NCBI RefSeq assembly: GCF_022009635.1
Contig: NZ_CP091716.1
Location: 635,001-699,000 of the forward strand
Reading direction: 5' to 3'
DNA from: Variovorax paradoxus
GTDB lineage: Bacteria; Pseudomonadota; Gammaproteobacteria; Burkholderiales; Burkholderiaceae_C
DNA length: 64,000 nucleotides
Of this stretch, positions 18,419 through 29,730 are shown one piece after another (within the stretch, counting starts at the first letter, position 1; each line of letters begins with the position of its first letter). The position numbers were made by a program, and so were the translations under genes. The notes beneath the pieces were generated by a model. That model ran no database searches and was not told where the DNA came from. It saw only the letters and a program-made list of their open reading frames with translations.

Positions 18419-19528
18419 TCAGCCGCGCAGCACCAGCGGCGCGAACTTGCGCCGCGCCTTCAGCTGCTCCGCGTCCCACTCGATGCCCAGCCCCGGCGTT
18501 TCCGGCGCCACCGCATGGCCGCCCTCGATGCGCAGCCGGCTGGTGGTGAGGTCGTCGAGCTGCGGGATGTATTCCACCCAGCGCGCATTCGGCACCGCCG
18601 CGCACAGGCTCACGTGCAGCTCCATCAGGAAGTGCGGGCACATCGCGATGCCGTGCGCCTCCGCCAGGTGCGCGATCTTCAGCCACGGCGTGATGCCGCC
18701 CACCCGCGCCACGTCGGCCTGCACGATCGAGCAGGCGCCCTGCTGGATGTATTCGGCGAACTGCGACGGGTGGTACATCGACTCGCCCACCGCGATCGGC
18801 ACGCTGGTGCTCGCCAGCAGCTGCGCATGCGCGCGCACATGCTCGGCCGGCATCGGTTCCTCGAACCAGGCCAGGTCCAGCGGCGCGTACTGGCGCGCGC
18901 GCCGGATGGCCTCGGCCACGGTGAAGCTCTGGTTGGCGTCGACCATCAGCTCGAAGTCCGCGCCCACGGCTTCGCGCACGGCCGACAGGCGCGCGATGTC
19001 CTGCGCCACGTGCGGCTTGCCGACCTTGATCTTCGCGCCCAGGAAGCCGTCGGCCTTGGCCGCGAGTGTCTGCTCCACCAGCTGTGCGGGCTCGATGTGC
19101 AGCCAGCCGCCCTCGGTGGTGTAGACCGGCACGCGCTGCTGCGCTCCGCCCGCCAGCCGCCACAGCGGCAGGTCGACGGCACGCGCGTTGCGGTCCCACA
19201 GCGCGGTGTCGATGGCCGCCAGCGCGAGGCTGGTGATCGCGCCCACGGCGGTGGCATGCGTGTGGAAGAACAGGTCGCGCCAGATGGCTTCGTACTGCTG
19301 CGGGTCGCGCCCGATCAGGCGCGGCGCGAGGTGGTCGTTCAGCAGCGCCACGATGGACGAGCCGCCCGTGCCGATGGTGTAGGTGTAGCCCGTGCCCGCC
19401 GAGCCGTCGTCGCAGCGCACGGTGACCATCACCGTCTCCTGCGTCACGAAGGACTGGATGGCGTCGGTGCGCTTGACCTTCGGCGCGATGTCGATCTGCG
19501 AGATCTCGACCTGGTCGATCTTTGCCAT
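18419..19528 (-). CDS. Mandelate racemase/muconate-lactonizing enzyme family dehydratase
   Basis: Enolase-superfamily enzyme, 369 aa. Key residues: the K-x-K pair K166/K168 (LGAKIKVGK), metal ligands D197 (VDANQSF), E223 (WFEEPMP) and E249 (VGESMYHPSQF), and the D272 (QADVARVGGIT)/H299 (CPHFLMELH) dyad. This set defines the mandelate racemase subgroup, mostly acid-sugar dehydratases that make 2-keto-3-deoxy acids. It is the last gene of the eight-gene operon, 5 bp after the binding-protein gene. With the UxaA-type and SDR enzymes it suggests breakdown of an aldonic or similar hydroxy acid. The exact substrate is not readable. Confidence 0.88.
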   Translation of the reverse strand: MAKIDQVEISQIDIAPKVKRTDAIQSFVTQETVMVTVRCDDGSAGTGYTYTIGTGGSSIVALLNDHLAPRLIGRDPQQYEAIWRDLFFHTHATAVGAITSLALAAIDTALWDRNARAVDLPLWRLAGGAQQRVPVYTTEGGWLHIEPAQLVEQTLAAKADGFLGAKIKVGKPHVAQDIARLSAVREAVGADFELMVDANQSFTVAEAIRRARQYAPLDLAWFEEPMPAEHVRAHAQLLASTSVPIAVGESMYHPSQFAEYIQQGACSIVQADVARVGGITPWLKIAHLAEAHGIAMCPHFLMELHVSLCAAVPNARWVEYIPQLDDLTTSRLRIEGGHAVAPETPGLGIEWDAEQLKARRKFAPLVLRG

Positions 19529-19533
19529 CGTGC

Positions 19534-20361
19534 TCAGCCTGCGTTGCGCGTCACGTCGGCCGGCAGGTCGGCGCCGTGGAATTTCTTGTAGATGGTGTTG
19601 AGCTCGCCGCTCTTGAGCTGTGCCTTCACGAACTCGTCGAGCTTGGCCTTCAGGCGCGGCTCGTTCTTGCGCATGCCGATGGCCAGCATGTTGACCTTCA
19701 TGGTGAACTTCGGCTCCATCTGCTTGGCCGGGTTCTTCTCGTTGATGGTCTTCAGCAGGGGCGGCGCGGTCGCGAAGATGTCGGCCTGACCGCTCACCAC
19801 CGCGGTGATGGAGGTGGCGTCGTCGTCGAAGCGCACGATCTGCGTGCCGGCCGGCAGGATCTTCGTCACTTCCTGGTCATTGGTGGTGCCGCGCGTGGCG
19901 ATCACTTTCTTGCCCGCGAGGTCGGCCGGGCCGGTGATGGTCATGCTCTTGGGCGCGCCCACCACGGCCAGGATGGCGGCGTAGGGCACCGAGAAGTCGA
20001 CCACCTTCTCGCGCTCCGGCGTGACCGACATGCTGGAGATCACGATGTCGGCCTTGTCGGTCTGCAGGAAGGGAATGCGGTTGGCGCCAGTGGTCGGCAC
20101 GATTTCCAGTTCCAGGCCCAGGCTCTTGGCCAGCAGGCGCGCGGTTTCCACGTCGGAGCCGGTGGCGTTGAGCTTCTCGTCCTTCAGGCCATAGGGCGGC
20201 ACGGCGAGGTCGATGGCCACGCGGATCTTCTTGGCGGCCATGATGGTGTCGAGCTGGTCGGCATGCGCCGATGCGCCCGCGAAGGCGAGCGGCAGCGCCA
20301 GCGCGAGGGCGGACAGCAGCGCGCCGCGGCGCTTGAGCGAGAGGGAGGAAGAAGAAGTCAT
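19534..20361 (-). CDS. Polar amino acid-type ABC transporter substrate-binding protein
   Basis: A 275-aa periplasmic binding protein with a Tat- or Sec-like signal (KRRGALLSALALALPLAFAG, cleavage near ASAHA-DQ). The mature protein shows the SBP_bac_3 pattern: IRVAIDLAVPPYGLKDEKLN, GSDVETARLLAKSLGLELEI, ISSMSVTPEREKVVDFSVPY and the C-terminal LKSGELNTIYKKFHG. This family usually binds amino acids, but members in sugar-acid operons bind other polar acids. The ATPase and two permease genes lie directly upstream in the same operon. The start is the ATG at 20361. Confidence 0.9.
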   Translation of the reverse strand: MTSSSSLSLKRRGALLSALALALPLAFAGASAHADQLDTIMAAKKIRVAIDLAVPPYGLKDEKLNATGSDVETARLLAKSLGLELEIVPTTGANRIPFLQTDKADIVISSMSVTPEREKVVDFSVPYAAILAVVGAPKSMTITGPADLAGKKVIATRGTTNDQEVTKILPAGTQIVRFDDDATSITAVVSGQADIFATAPPLLKTINEKNPAKQMEPKFTMKVNMLAIGMRKNEPRLKAKLDEFVKAQLKSGELNTIYKKFHGADLPADVTRNAG

Positions 20362-20393
20362 CGAAAGTCTCCTGGAGTTGTCTGAAGGAAAAA

Positions 20394-21105
<712 letters not shown>

Positions 21106-21122
<17 letters not shown>

Positions 21123-21762
21123 TGAGCTTCCTTTCAAGGGCGCGACTCCATCGCGAGAGCGGGTAGCAAAGAATGAAATACAGAACCACCGCGCACCCGA
21201 AATACAGGAAGGGCTGGAAGGTCGAGTTGTTGAGCACCTTGGCGTTGTAGGAAAGCTCGGCATAGCCGACCACCAGCGACGCGATCGATGTGTTCTTGAT
21301 GATCTGCACCAGGAAGCCCACCGTGGGCGGCGTTGCGATGCGCAGCGCCTGCGGCAGGATCACGCGGCGCATGCGCTCGATGCGCGTGAGCGCCAGGCAT
21401 TCGGCTGCTTCCCACTGGCTGCGCGGCACGGCCTGGATGCAGCCGCGCCAGATTTCGCCGAGGAAGGCGCTCGCATAGATGGTGATGGCCAGCGCCGCCG
21501 CCGCCAGCGCAGGCACAGAGCCGATGCCCGCGATGTTGGGGCCGAAGAAGCACACGCCCATCAGTACCAAGAGCGGCGTGCCCTGGATGACCTGGATGTA
21601 GCCCGCGGCCGCCATGCGCACCGCCTTCGCCGGCGACACGCGCGCCAGCGCCACCGCGAGCCCGATGAGTCCGCCGCCGATGAACGCGAGGGCCGAGAGC
21701 TGCAGCGTGCCCCACGCGCCCATCAGGAGAAAGCCGAAGTGCTCGGCCGGCATGAATGTCAT
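21106..21762 (-). CDS. Amino acid-type ABC transporter permease
   Basis: A 218-aa inner-membrane permease of the His/Glu/Gln type (HisM-like). It begins MPAEHFGFLLMGAWGTLQLS (from residue 4) with several membrane helices, and contains the EAA-loop region QAVPRSQWEAAECLALTRIE followed by VILPQALRIATPPTVGFLVQ, which contacts the ATPase. It pairs with the permease encoded 16 bp upstream to form a heterodimeric channel. The 3' end overlaps the ATPase gene. Confidence 0.93.
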
Positions 21763-21778
21763 GACGCGGGCCTCTTCT

Positions 21779-22462
21779 TCACAACGGCGTGCCGAGCTTG
21801 CGCCGGCGTGGGAACACGATCATGCCGAGCAGCCAGAAGCCCAGGCGCATCGCGTACGACAGCGCTAGGTACACCACCCACAGCACGATGAAGATCTCGA
21901 AGTTGCGGAAGGTGTCCGACTGGATGCGGTTGGCCACGCCGAAGAGCTCTTCCGCGCCGATCGACGACATGATGCTGGAGGCCAGCATCAGCAGCACGAA
22001 CTGGCTGGCGAGCGCCGGGTATACGCGCTCCACCGCCGGGCGCAGGATCACGTGCCAGAACACCTGCACCTTCGACAGGCCAAGGCATTCGGCCGCTTCG
22101 AGCTGGCCCTTGTGGATCGACTCGATGCCCGCGCGGATGATCTCGCAGCTGTAGGCGCCGATGTTCACCACCAGCGCGAGCACCGCGCCGACCATGATCG
22201 GCATCGTCACGCCCGCGCTCGACAGGCCGAAGATCAGGAAGTAGCTCTGGATCAGCAGCGGCGTGTTGCGGATCGCCTCCACGTAGCCGCCCGTCAGGCC
22301 GCGCAGCCAGCCATGCTTGCTGTTGCGGCCCAGTGCGCAGACGGTACCCAGCGCGAAGCCCAGCACGGTGGCCAGGAAGGACAGCTGCACGGTCGTCCAT
22401 GCGCCTTCGAGCAGCAGCGGCCACTGCGCGAGCACGGGTGCGAAGTCGAACTGGTAGTTCAA
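21779..22462 (-). CDS. Amino acid-type ABC transporter permease
   Basis: A 227-aa permease of the same family, with QWPLLLEGAWTTVQLSFLAT at the N terminus and the EAA loop ESIHKGQLEAAECLGLSKVQ followed by HVILRPAVERVYPALASQF. No ATG is available; the TTG at 22460-22462 is chosen because a GGAG sequence sits 9 bases upstream and the protein then begins NYQFDFAPVLAQWP, usual for the family. The frame stays open far upstream, but that part overlaps the dehydratase gene in another frame and is not coding. The first transporter gene of the operon. Confidence 0.9.
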   Translation of the reverse strand: MNYQFDFAPVLAQWPLLLEGAWTTVQLSFLATVLGFALGTVCALGRNSKHGWLRGLTGGYVEAIRNTPLLIQSYFLIFGLSSAGVTMPIMVGAVLALVVNIGAYSCEIIRAGIESIHKGQLEAAECLGLSKVQVFWHVILRPAVERVYPALASQFVLLMLASSIMSSIGAEELFGVANRIQSDTFRNFEIFIVLWVVYLALSYAMRLGFWLLGMIVFPRRRKLGTPL

Positions 22463-22509
22463 TGCGTTGGGCTCCGGAAGTCCAATGAAGACAAGAAAAA
22501 AAGGGGCGG

Positions 22510-23742
22510 CTACGCGGCGCGCGCGAGCGGCAGGCACGAAGGCCCGAGCGGCTCGAAGGCCTTGTAGGTCAGGATGAATTCGCGATGCCCCAGCGCCTCG
22601 GACTTGGTGGCGGCGCCATCGGCCACGCGGCGCACCGCGTCGAAGATCTCCTCGCCCACTTCCTGCAGCGTGCCGCGCCCTTCGAGGATGCGGCCGGCAT
22701 CGACGTCCATGTCTTCGTGCAGCCGGCGGTAGGTGTCGGGGTTCGCGCAGACCTTGATGACCGGCGAGACTGCAGAGCCCACCACCGAGCCGCGCCCCGT
22801 GGTGAACAGGATCACGTGCGCGCCGCAGGCGATGAGCTCGGCGATCTCGGCGTTGTCGCTGATGTTCGGGAAGCCGAAGCGAGGCTCGCCGTCGGGCACC
22901 ACGTCCAGCAGGTAGAGGCCGCCCTGCGGCGGCACGTCGCCGGGCTTGACGATGCCGTTGATCGGCGAGGCGCCGCTCTTGGCGTACGCGCCCAGCGACT
23001 TCTCCTCGATGGTCGAGAGCCCGCCGTCGGCATTGCCGGGCGCGAAGCTGCCGTGGCCCATGGTGCTGTAGTAGCGCGCGGCCTTGTTCACGCATTCGAC
23101 GATGGCCTCGCCCAACTCGGGCGTGGCGGCGCGCCGCTTCATGTGGAACTCGCAGCCGATCAGCTCGCCGGTTTCCTCGAAGATGCAGCGCGCGTCCTGC
23201 GCGATCAGCAGGTCGAAGGCGCGGCCCACGGCGGGGTTGGCCGTGATGCCGCTGGTGCCGTCGGAGCCGCCGCAGATGGTGCCCACCACCAATTCGTTCA
23301 GCGCCATCGGCACGCGCTGCTGCTGCGCGAGTTCGGCCAGCGCCCATTCCACCCACTGCGTGCCTTCGCGGATCGTGCTGCGGGTGCCGCCCTCCTGCTG
23401 GATGGTGAGCGTGTGCACCGGCCGGCCCGAGGCGGCGACGGCCTCCTCCAGCTTGCGCTTGTTCATGCTCTCGCAGCCCAGCGAGATCAGCAGCGCCGCG
23501 CCCACGTTGGGGTGGGTGGCAATCGCCTGCATCATGCGTTCGGCGTATTCGTTCGGGTAGCAGCCGGGAAAGCCGACGAGGTGCACTTCCGATTCGCCGT
23601 GCTGCTGGCGGAAGTTGAGCGTGATCTCGCGCGCCACGTGGTGCGCGCACTCGACCAGGTAGGCCACGACCACGACATTGCGGATGCCCTTGCGGCCATC
23701 GGCGCGCGGGAAGCCCTGGATCTGGAGGTTGGGAGCGTTCAT
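22510..23742 (-). CDS. UxaA family hydrolase, large subunit (altronate/galactarate dehydratase type)
   Basis: A 410-aa protein matching the C-terminal catalytic part of altronate and galactarate dehydratases: GFPRADGRKGIRNVVVVAYL, LVGFPGCYPNEYAERMMQAI, LLISLGCESMNKRKLEEAV, LVVGTICGGSDGTSGITANP and VVGSAVSPVIKVCANPDTYR. Conserved Cys residues in these motifs fit the iron-dependent dehydratase family. The small SAF-domain subunit is encoded separately, 14 bp upstream, so this is the split form. Split UxaA pairs include sugar-acid dehydratases and the sulfolactate sulfo-lyase SuyAB; the sequence alone does not decide. Neighbouring enolase-type and RraA genes favour an acid-sugar substrate. Confidence 0.88.
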   Translation of the reverse strand: MNAPNLQIQGFPRADGRKGIRNVVVVAYLVECAHHVAREITLNFRQQHGESEVHLVGFPGCYPNEYAERMMQAIATHPNVGAALLISLGCESMNKRKLEEAVAASGRPVHTLTIQQEGGTRSTIREGTQWVEWALAELAQQQRVPMALNELVVGTICGGSDGTSGITANPAVGRAFDLLIAQDARCIFEETGELIGCEFHMKRRAATPELGEAIVECVNKAARYYSTMGHGSFAPGNADGGLSTIEEKSLGAYAKSGASPINGIVKPGDVPPQGGLYLLDVVPDGEPRFGFPNISDNAEIAELIACGAHVILFTTGRGSVVGSAVSPVIKVCANPDTYRRLHEDMDVDAGRILEGRGTLQEVGEEIFDAVRRVADGAATKSEALGHREFILTYKAFEPLGPSCLPLARAA

Positions 23743-23756
23743 GCGGGGAGGGCGCC

Positions 23757-24071
23757 TCAGGCGTGGCCGACGAAGGTCTTGCCCTCGTCCAGCGTGTAGT
23801 CGCTGTCGAGGTTGTGCGTGTGGATGTGCTCGCCCGCCGCGACCGGCGCATGCAGGCTGCCGATGACGGCGCCGTACTTCAGCACCTGCTGGCCGGCGGC
23901 GATGTCGTGGCGCGCGATCTTGTGGCCCAGGCCGATGTCCTTGGCCAGCGTGACGGTGCCGCCCTCGAGCTGCACGGCGGTGCCGGCGGCGAGGTGGGTG
24001 CAGGCGATCAGGCAGTTGTCGCCGGGCGAGAGCAGCACCAGCCGGCTGTCGATGGATTGCGAGTTCGGCAT
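23757..24071 (-). CDS. UxaA family dehydratase, small subunit (SAF domain)
   Basis: A 104-aa SAF-domain protein, the N-terminal half of a UxaA-type dehydratase as a separate chain. Typical sequence: LVLLSPGDNCLIACTHLAAG, DIGLGHKIARHDIAAGQQVL, KYGAVIGSLHAPVAAGEHIH and THNLDSDYTL, ending near the usual boundary with the large domain. The ATG at 24071 follows the RraA-like gene by 11 bp. It should form a complex with the large subunit encoded next. Confidence 0.88.
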   Translation of the reverse strand: MPNSQSIDSRLVLLSPGDNCLIACTHLAAGTAVQLEGGTVTLAKDIGLGHKIARHDIAAGQQVLKYGAVIGSLHAPVAAGEHIHTHNLDSDYTLDEGKTFVGHA

Positions 24072-24082
24072 CCGGCGCTCGC

Positions 24083-24757
24083 TCAGAACTTGCGGTACTT
24101 CAGGTAGGCCTCCTGCGGGTCGGTGCCCGCGAGGATGGCGGTGCGCACGAGGTTCTCGCGGCCCATCATGTGCTCGGCCTCGGTGATGACGGCCTCGGCC
24201 TGCGCGAGCGGCAGGCAGATCACGCCGTCGGTGTCGGCCAGCAGCAGGTCGCCGGGGTTCACCGTGACATCGCCGATGCGCACCGGCACGTCCATCGCCT
24301 CGGGTAGCCAGTAGCCGACGATGTCGCGCGGCGTGAAGTAGCGGTGCCACACCTGGAAGCCCTGCTGCAGGATGAATTCGGCATCGCGCACGCCGCCGTC
24401 GGCGATCACGCCCAGCACGCCCTTGCGGCCCAGCGTCTCGGCCGAGAGCTCGCCCATGTGAGACACGGTCGAGTCGTTGGGCTGGATCACCGCGATGTGG
24501 CCCGGCTTGGCGCGGGAGAGAAAACCGGTCCACGCCATCAGCGTCTCGTGCGGATCGGCCGTGGGGTCGACGCGGCCGTTCACGGTGAAGGCCGGGCCGC
24601 AGAGCTTCTGGCCGGCGATCAGCGGGCGCAGCGTGGGCGGCAGCGTGAAGTCGCCCATTCCCGCGGCGCGCATCACGTCGTGAAGGATGCCCGTGTAGCA
24701 GGCTTGCAGGCGGGTGAGCAGCGAAGGTGCTTGCGGGGCATCGGAGGCGTGGGCCAT
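24083..24757 (-). CDS. RraA-like / 4-hydroxy-4-methyl-2-oxoglutarate aldolase family protein
   Basis: A 224-aa protein of the RraA/HMG-aldolase family. Motifs: HDVMRAAGMGDFTLPPTLRP near the start, GPAFTVNGRVDPTADPHETL, GELSAETLGRKGVLGVIADG, GGVRDAEFILQQGFQVWHRY and VNPGDLLLADTDGVICLPLA. The GGVRD motif carries the Arg and Asp that bind pyruvate enolate and metal in true aldolases, so catalytic activity is likely. Such enzymes split 4-hydroxy-2-oxo acids to pyruvate and a second product. It is the first gene of the eight-gene catabolic operon, whose promoter must lie in the 230 bp before the divergent SDR gene. Confidence 0.85.
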   Translation of the reverse strand: MAHASDAPQAPSLLTRLQACYTGILHDVMRAAGMGDFTLPPTLRPLIAGQKLCGPAFTVNGRVDPTADPHETLMAWTGFLSRAKPGHIAVIQPNDSTVSHMGELSAETLGRKGVLGVIADGGVRDAEFILQQGFQVWHRYFTPRDIVGYWLPEAMDVPVRIGDVTVNPGDLLLADTDGVICLPLAQAEAVITEAEHMMGRENLVRTAILAGTDPQEAYLKYRKF

Positions 24758-24891
24758 GGGTGAATCTCGTTTTCTTAGATAAAACTACTTTTCACGGATG
24801 AGGTTAGCAGTGGGCGCTTGTACGGACGCTGGGGTTTGCTCCTATTCGAGGGTATTCACCAAGAGAGGAGCCATGGCTTTCGGGTTTCTGA

Positions 24892-25758
<867 letters not shown>

Positions 25759-25771
25759 ACAACGGGGAAAG

Positions 25772-26626
25772 ATGAAGCACGCAGCACCAGCGCCGCAAGA
25801 GCAACAGGGCCAGGAGGCCGACGAAGGCGCCGCGCCGGAAGGCGAGGGCGCGCTGCGCTATGCCGCGCCGGCCCTGGAGAAGGGGCTGGACATCCTGGAG
25901 GCGCTGGCCGACAGCGTCTCCGGCTACACGCTCAACGAGTTGGCGCAGAAGGTCGGGCGCAAGGTCAGCGAGATCTTCCGCATGGCCGTGACCCTGCAGC
26001 GGCGCGGCTTCGTGCAGGTCGACGAGAACGACCGCTACACGCTCACGCTGCGCATGTTCGAGCTGGCGCACCGCCAGCAGCCGCTCAAGAGCCTGGTGAG
26101 CGTGGCGCTGCCGCTGCTGCGGGAGCTGGCCAACCGGGCGCGCCAGTCGTGCCACCTGGCCATGTACCAGGGTGGGCGCGTGGTGGTCATCGCGCAGGTC
26201 GAGAGTCCGGAGCGATGGTCTTTCGGGCTGAAGGTGGGCGTGGTGATGGGGCTGACCGACACCTCGTCGGGCCACGTGCTGCTGGCGTTCCGCGACGAGA
26301 TCGACCGTGCCCGCATGCTGCGCGCCCACATCGGCGTGGAGGGCGAGCTGGAAATGGACCCGGGCGAGCTCTTCGCCATGCTGCAGGACGTGCGCGAGCG
26401 CGGCTATTCGGCCATGCCGAGCAAGCAGACGCGCGGCATCACCAACATCGCGTTCCCGGTGATGGGGGCGGCAGACCATGTGATTGCGTCGATCAACGTG
26501 CCGTACATCGAACGCATCGACCAGAAGTCGGCACCGGACGCGGTGCAGGTGCGCGGCATCGTGGGCAACATCGCCGGGCGGCTGTCGGCGCTGATGGGGG
26601 CCAGCGGCTACAACGACAACGAGTAG
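25772..26626 (+). CDS. IclR family transcriptional regulator
   Basis: A 284-aa regulator. An acidic, low-complexity leader (EEQQGQEADEGAAPEGEG-like, about residues 8-24) precedes the IclR winged helix: LEKGLDILEALADSVSGYTL, LAQKVGRKVSEIFRMAVTLQ, RGFVQVDENDRYTLTLRMFE. The effector domain follows, with SPERWSFGLKVGVVMGLTDT, SSGHVLLAF and TRGITNIAFPVMGAADHVIA. The ATG at 25772 sits behind GGGGAAAG. It is co-directional with the SDR gene and is the obvious candidate to control both the SDR and the divergent operon through the palindromes at 24926-24952. Confidence 0.9.
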   Translation: MKHAAPAPQEQQGQEADEGAAPEGEGALRYAAPALEKGLDILEALADSVSGYTLNELAQKVGRKVSEIFRMAVTLQRRGFVQVDENDRYTLTLRMFELAHRQQPLKSLVSVALPLLRELANRARQSCHLAMYQGGRVVVIAQVESPERWSFGLKVGVVMGLTDTSSGHVLLAFRDEIDRARMLRAHIGVEGELEMDPGELFAMLQDVRERGYSAMPSKQTRGITNIAFPVMGAADHVIASINVPYIERIDQKSAPDAVQVRGIVGNIAGRLSALMGASGYNDNE

Positions 26627-26690
26627 CGCGAGGGCGGGGTGGGGTAGGGCGGTGGCATCATCCGCGGCAAAACTACGGAGGAGCCTTTCC

Positions 26691-27407
26691 ATGTCATCCG
26701 ATCCTGTCGGCCAGCAATCCCTCGTTCGCACCGGCGCCAAGGCCGGGTTGTCCTTCGCCGGCTCGGTGATCAAGGGCGGCCTGCTCGGCGTGTTCCTGGG
26801 CGGCGGCGTTTTCTTCTTCTACCTGAGCCAGCTGCAAGGGCCGGGCAACGTGGCCGCGCGTGCCGGCGGCGTCGGCGCGGTGCTTGCGCTCATCACCTCG
26901 CCGCCACTGCTGGTGGCGCTGCTGCTGCTGTTTTTCGTGGTCGTCTACGTGATGCTGGGCGTGCACCAGGGGCGCGCGCGTGCGATGCAGCATCTGGTCG
27001 AGGCGCGCGGGGAGGCCGTGTCGCAGCGGCTGGCCGGCGCCATCGCCGGTCGCATCGAGGCGATGCCGCGTACCCAGGGAGCCTTGCATCGCGCGGCCGA
27101 CTGGCTGTCGGTCGACGCCCTGAGCAAGCAGCTCGCGTCCGTGCTGGGCGAGGGCAGGGCGGTGCGCTCGGTGGTGGCTTTCGTGCTGAACCGGCTGCCG
27201 ATGAGCGAGATGCTGGCCGAATGGCAGGAGAGCCGCGCCGAGCATGGCGCGCCTGTCGCTGGCGAAGACCCCGCGCTGCGCGCCCTGCTGGCGCGCCGCA
27301 TCAACGAGACGCTGCAGGAGATGGCGACGCCGTCGCGCAAGCCGCTGTACATCGCGCTGGGCGCACACGCGGCCCTGCTGGGCGTGGGGCTCTGGCTGGT
27401 GAACTGA
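26691..27407 (+). CDS. Membrane protein of unknown function, 238 aa
   Basis: Not recognised. Two membrane segments near the N terminus (about 20-45, GGLLGVFLGGGVFFFYLSQL; about 60-90, PPLLVALLLLFFVVVYVMLG) and one at the very C terminus (YIALGAHAALLGVGLWLVN). The middle 120 residues are soluble and helical, rich in Arg/Ala/Leu, with DALSKQLASVLGEGRAVRSV. The ATG at 26691 is preceded by GGAGGAG, which decides it over an upstream GTG at 26652. It lies between the catabolic locus and argC and is convergent with argC. Confidence 0.7.
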   Translation: MSSDPVGQQSLVRTGAKAGLSFAGSVIKGGLLGVFLGGGVFFFYLSQLQGPGNVAARAGGVGAVLALITSPPLLVALLLLFFVVVYVMLGVHQGRARAMQHLVEARGEAVSQRLAGAIAGRIEAMPRTQGALHRAADWLSVDALSKQLASVLGEGRAVRSVVAFVLNRLPMSEMLAEWQESRAEHGAPVAGEDPALRALLARRINETLQEMATPSRKPLYIALGAHAALLGVGLWLVN

Positions 27408-27425
27408 CGAGCGCCCGGCTGGCGC

Positions 27426-28349
27426 TCAGAGCGCCAGCATCAGCTTCAGGTTCTGCACCGCGGCGCCGCTGGCGCCCTTGCCGAGGTTGTCCAGGCGTGC
27501 GATCACCACGGCGTGGCGGTGGTCTTCGTTCGGGAACACGCGGATCTCGAGGTTGTTGGTGTCGTTGAGCGCCAGTGCTTCGAGCTTGCCGTCTTCGGTG
27601 GGCGGCAGCACCTTCACGAACTGCTCGGGTGTGTTGCTGCGGGCGTAATGCGCCGCCAGGGCATCCTGCAGGTCGCCGGCCTTCGGCTTGCCGGGCAGCA
27701 GGTCGAGGTGCAGCGGCAACTGCACCAGCATGCCCTGCTTGAAATTGCCCACCGACGGGATGAAGACCGGGCGGCGGGTGAGGCCGGTGTAGGTCATGAT
27801 TTCGGGGATGTGCTTGTGCTTCAGGCCCAGCGCGTAGGTCTCGAACAACGGGGCTTCGCCCTTTTCGTAGGCCTCGATCATGGTCCGGCCGCCGCCCGAG
27901 TAGCCGCTCACGGAGGGCAGGGAAATCGGGAAATCGGCTGGCAGCAGGCCCGCGTCGACCAGGGGGCGCACCATGGCGATGGCGCCGGTGGCGTAGCAGC
28001 CGGGGTTGCCGACGCGATCGGCCTTGGCCACGGCCTGCCAGTGGCCTTCCACCAGTTCGGGGAAGCCGAACACCCAGCCAGGTGCGATGCGGTGCGCCGT
28101 GGAGGCGTCGATGATCTTGGGCTTCTTGCCGGGCAGCTGGTCGATCAGCGCGACCGATTCGCGCGCCGCGTCGTCGTGCAGGCACAGCACCACGAGGTCG
28201 ACGCCGGCCATCAGGTCGCGCTTGGCATTGGCGTCTTTGCGCAGTTCGGGAGCGATGCTCACCAGTTCGATCTGCGGCATCGTCTGGAGCCGTTCGCGGA
28301 TTTGCAGGCCGGTGGTACCGGCTTCGCCGTCGATGAAAACCTTGGCCAT
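27426..28349 (-). CDS. argC: N-acetyl-gamma-glutamyl-phosphate reductase (type 2)
   Basis: A 307-aa ArgC of the short type 2 class. It reduces N-acetylglutamyl phosphate with NADPH to the semialdehyde in arginine synthesis. The N terminus [19 protein letters not shown] is the dinucleotide-binding start, catalytic Cys 118 lies in [20 protein letters not shown], and [17 protein letters not shown] and [12 protein letters not shown] follow. Length fits type 2 (about 310). It is alone, divergent from sucC, with no other arg genes in the window. Confidence 0.93.
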   Translation of the reverse strand: MAKVFIDGEAGTTGLQIRERLQTMPQIELVSIAPELRKDANAKRDLMAGVDLVVLCLHDDAARESVALIDQLPGKKPKIIDASTAHRIAPGWVFGFPELVEGHWQAVAKADRVGNPGCYATGAIAMVRPLVDAGLLPADFPISLPSVSGYSGGGRTMIEAYEKGEAPLFETYALGLKHKHIPEIMTYTGLTRRPVFIPSVGNFKQGMLVQLPLHLDLLPGKPKAGDLQDALAAHYARSNTPEQFVKVLPPTEDGKLEALALNDTNNLEIRVFPNEDHRHAVVIARLDNLGKGASGAAVQNLKLMLAL

Positions 28350-28412
28350 GATGGAGTGTGCCCGGGGTAGCTAGAAGAAAGTACGTATTGACCGCAACCC
28401 CACGTACAGTAT

Positions 28413-28427
28413 TGGTGCGGCGCACCA
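28413..28427. repeat. 15-bp palindrome TGGTGCG-G-CGCACCA upstream of sucC
   Basis: Perfect 7-bp arms around a single central G, in the 204-bp region between argC and sucC. Just upstream, GTACGT (28381-28386) and ACGTAC (28402-28407) form a second, wider inverted pair. TTGACC at 28389-28394 lies between them and may be a -35 element. The positions suit an operator at the sucC promoter; the cognate regulator is unknown. Confidence 0.45.
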
Positions 28428-28553
28428 TGATACAGTCCGCGGTTGTTCGCCGCCCCCAGCCGTCAGGCTGCCGTCGCCCGCGAGCAACAGAGCAGAAACA
28501 CTCTCACCCCAGATCTCCCGTTCTCAACCTCCTCCTTCCGAGAGACATCCCTC

Positions 28554-29720
<1,167 letters not shown>

Positions 29721-29730
29721 GGAACAAGTC

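Noticed and set aside
21779..23851. A 690-residue minus-strand frame suggesting a fused dehydratase-permease
   Set aside because: The upstream part is an out-of-frame read of the UxaA large subunit; the permease starts at the TTG at 22462 with its own ribosome-binding site. No fusion.
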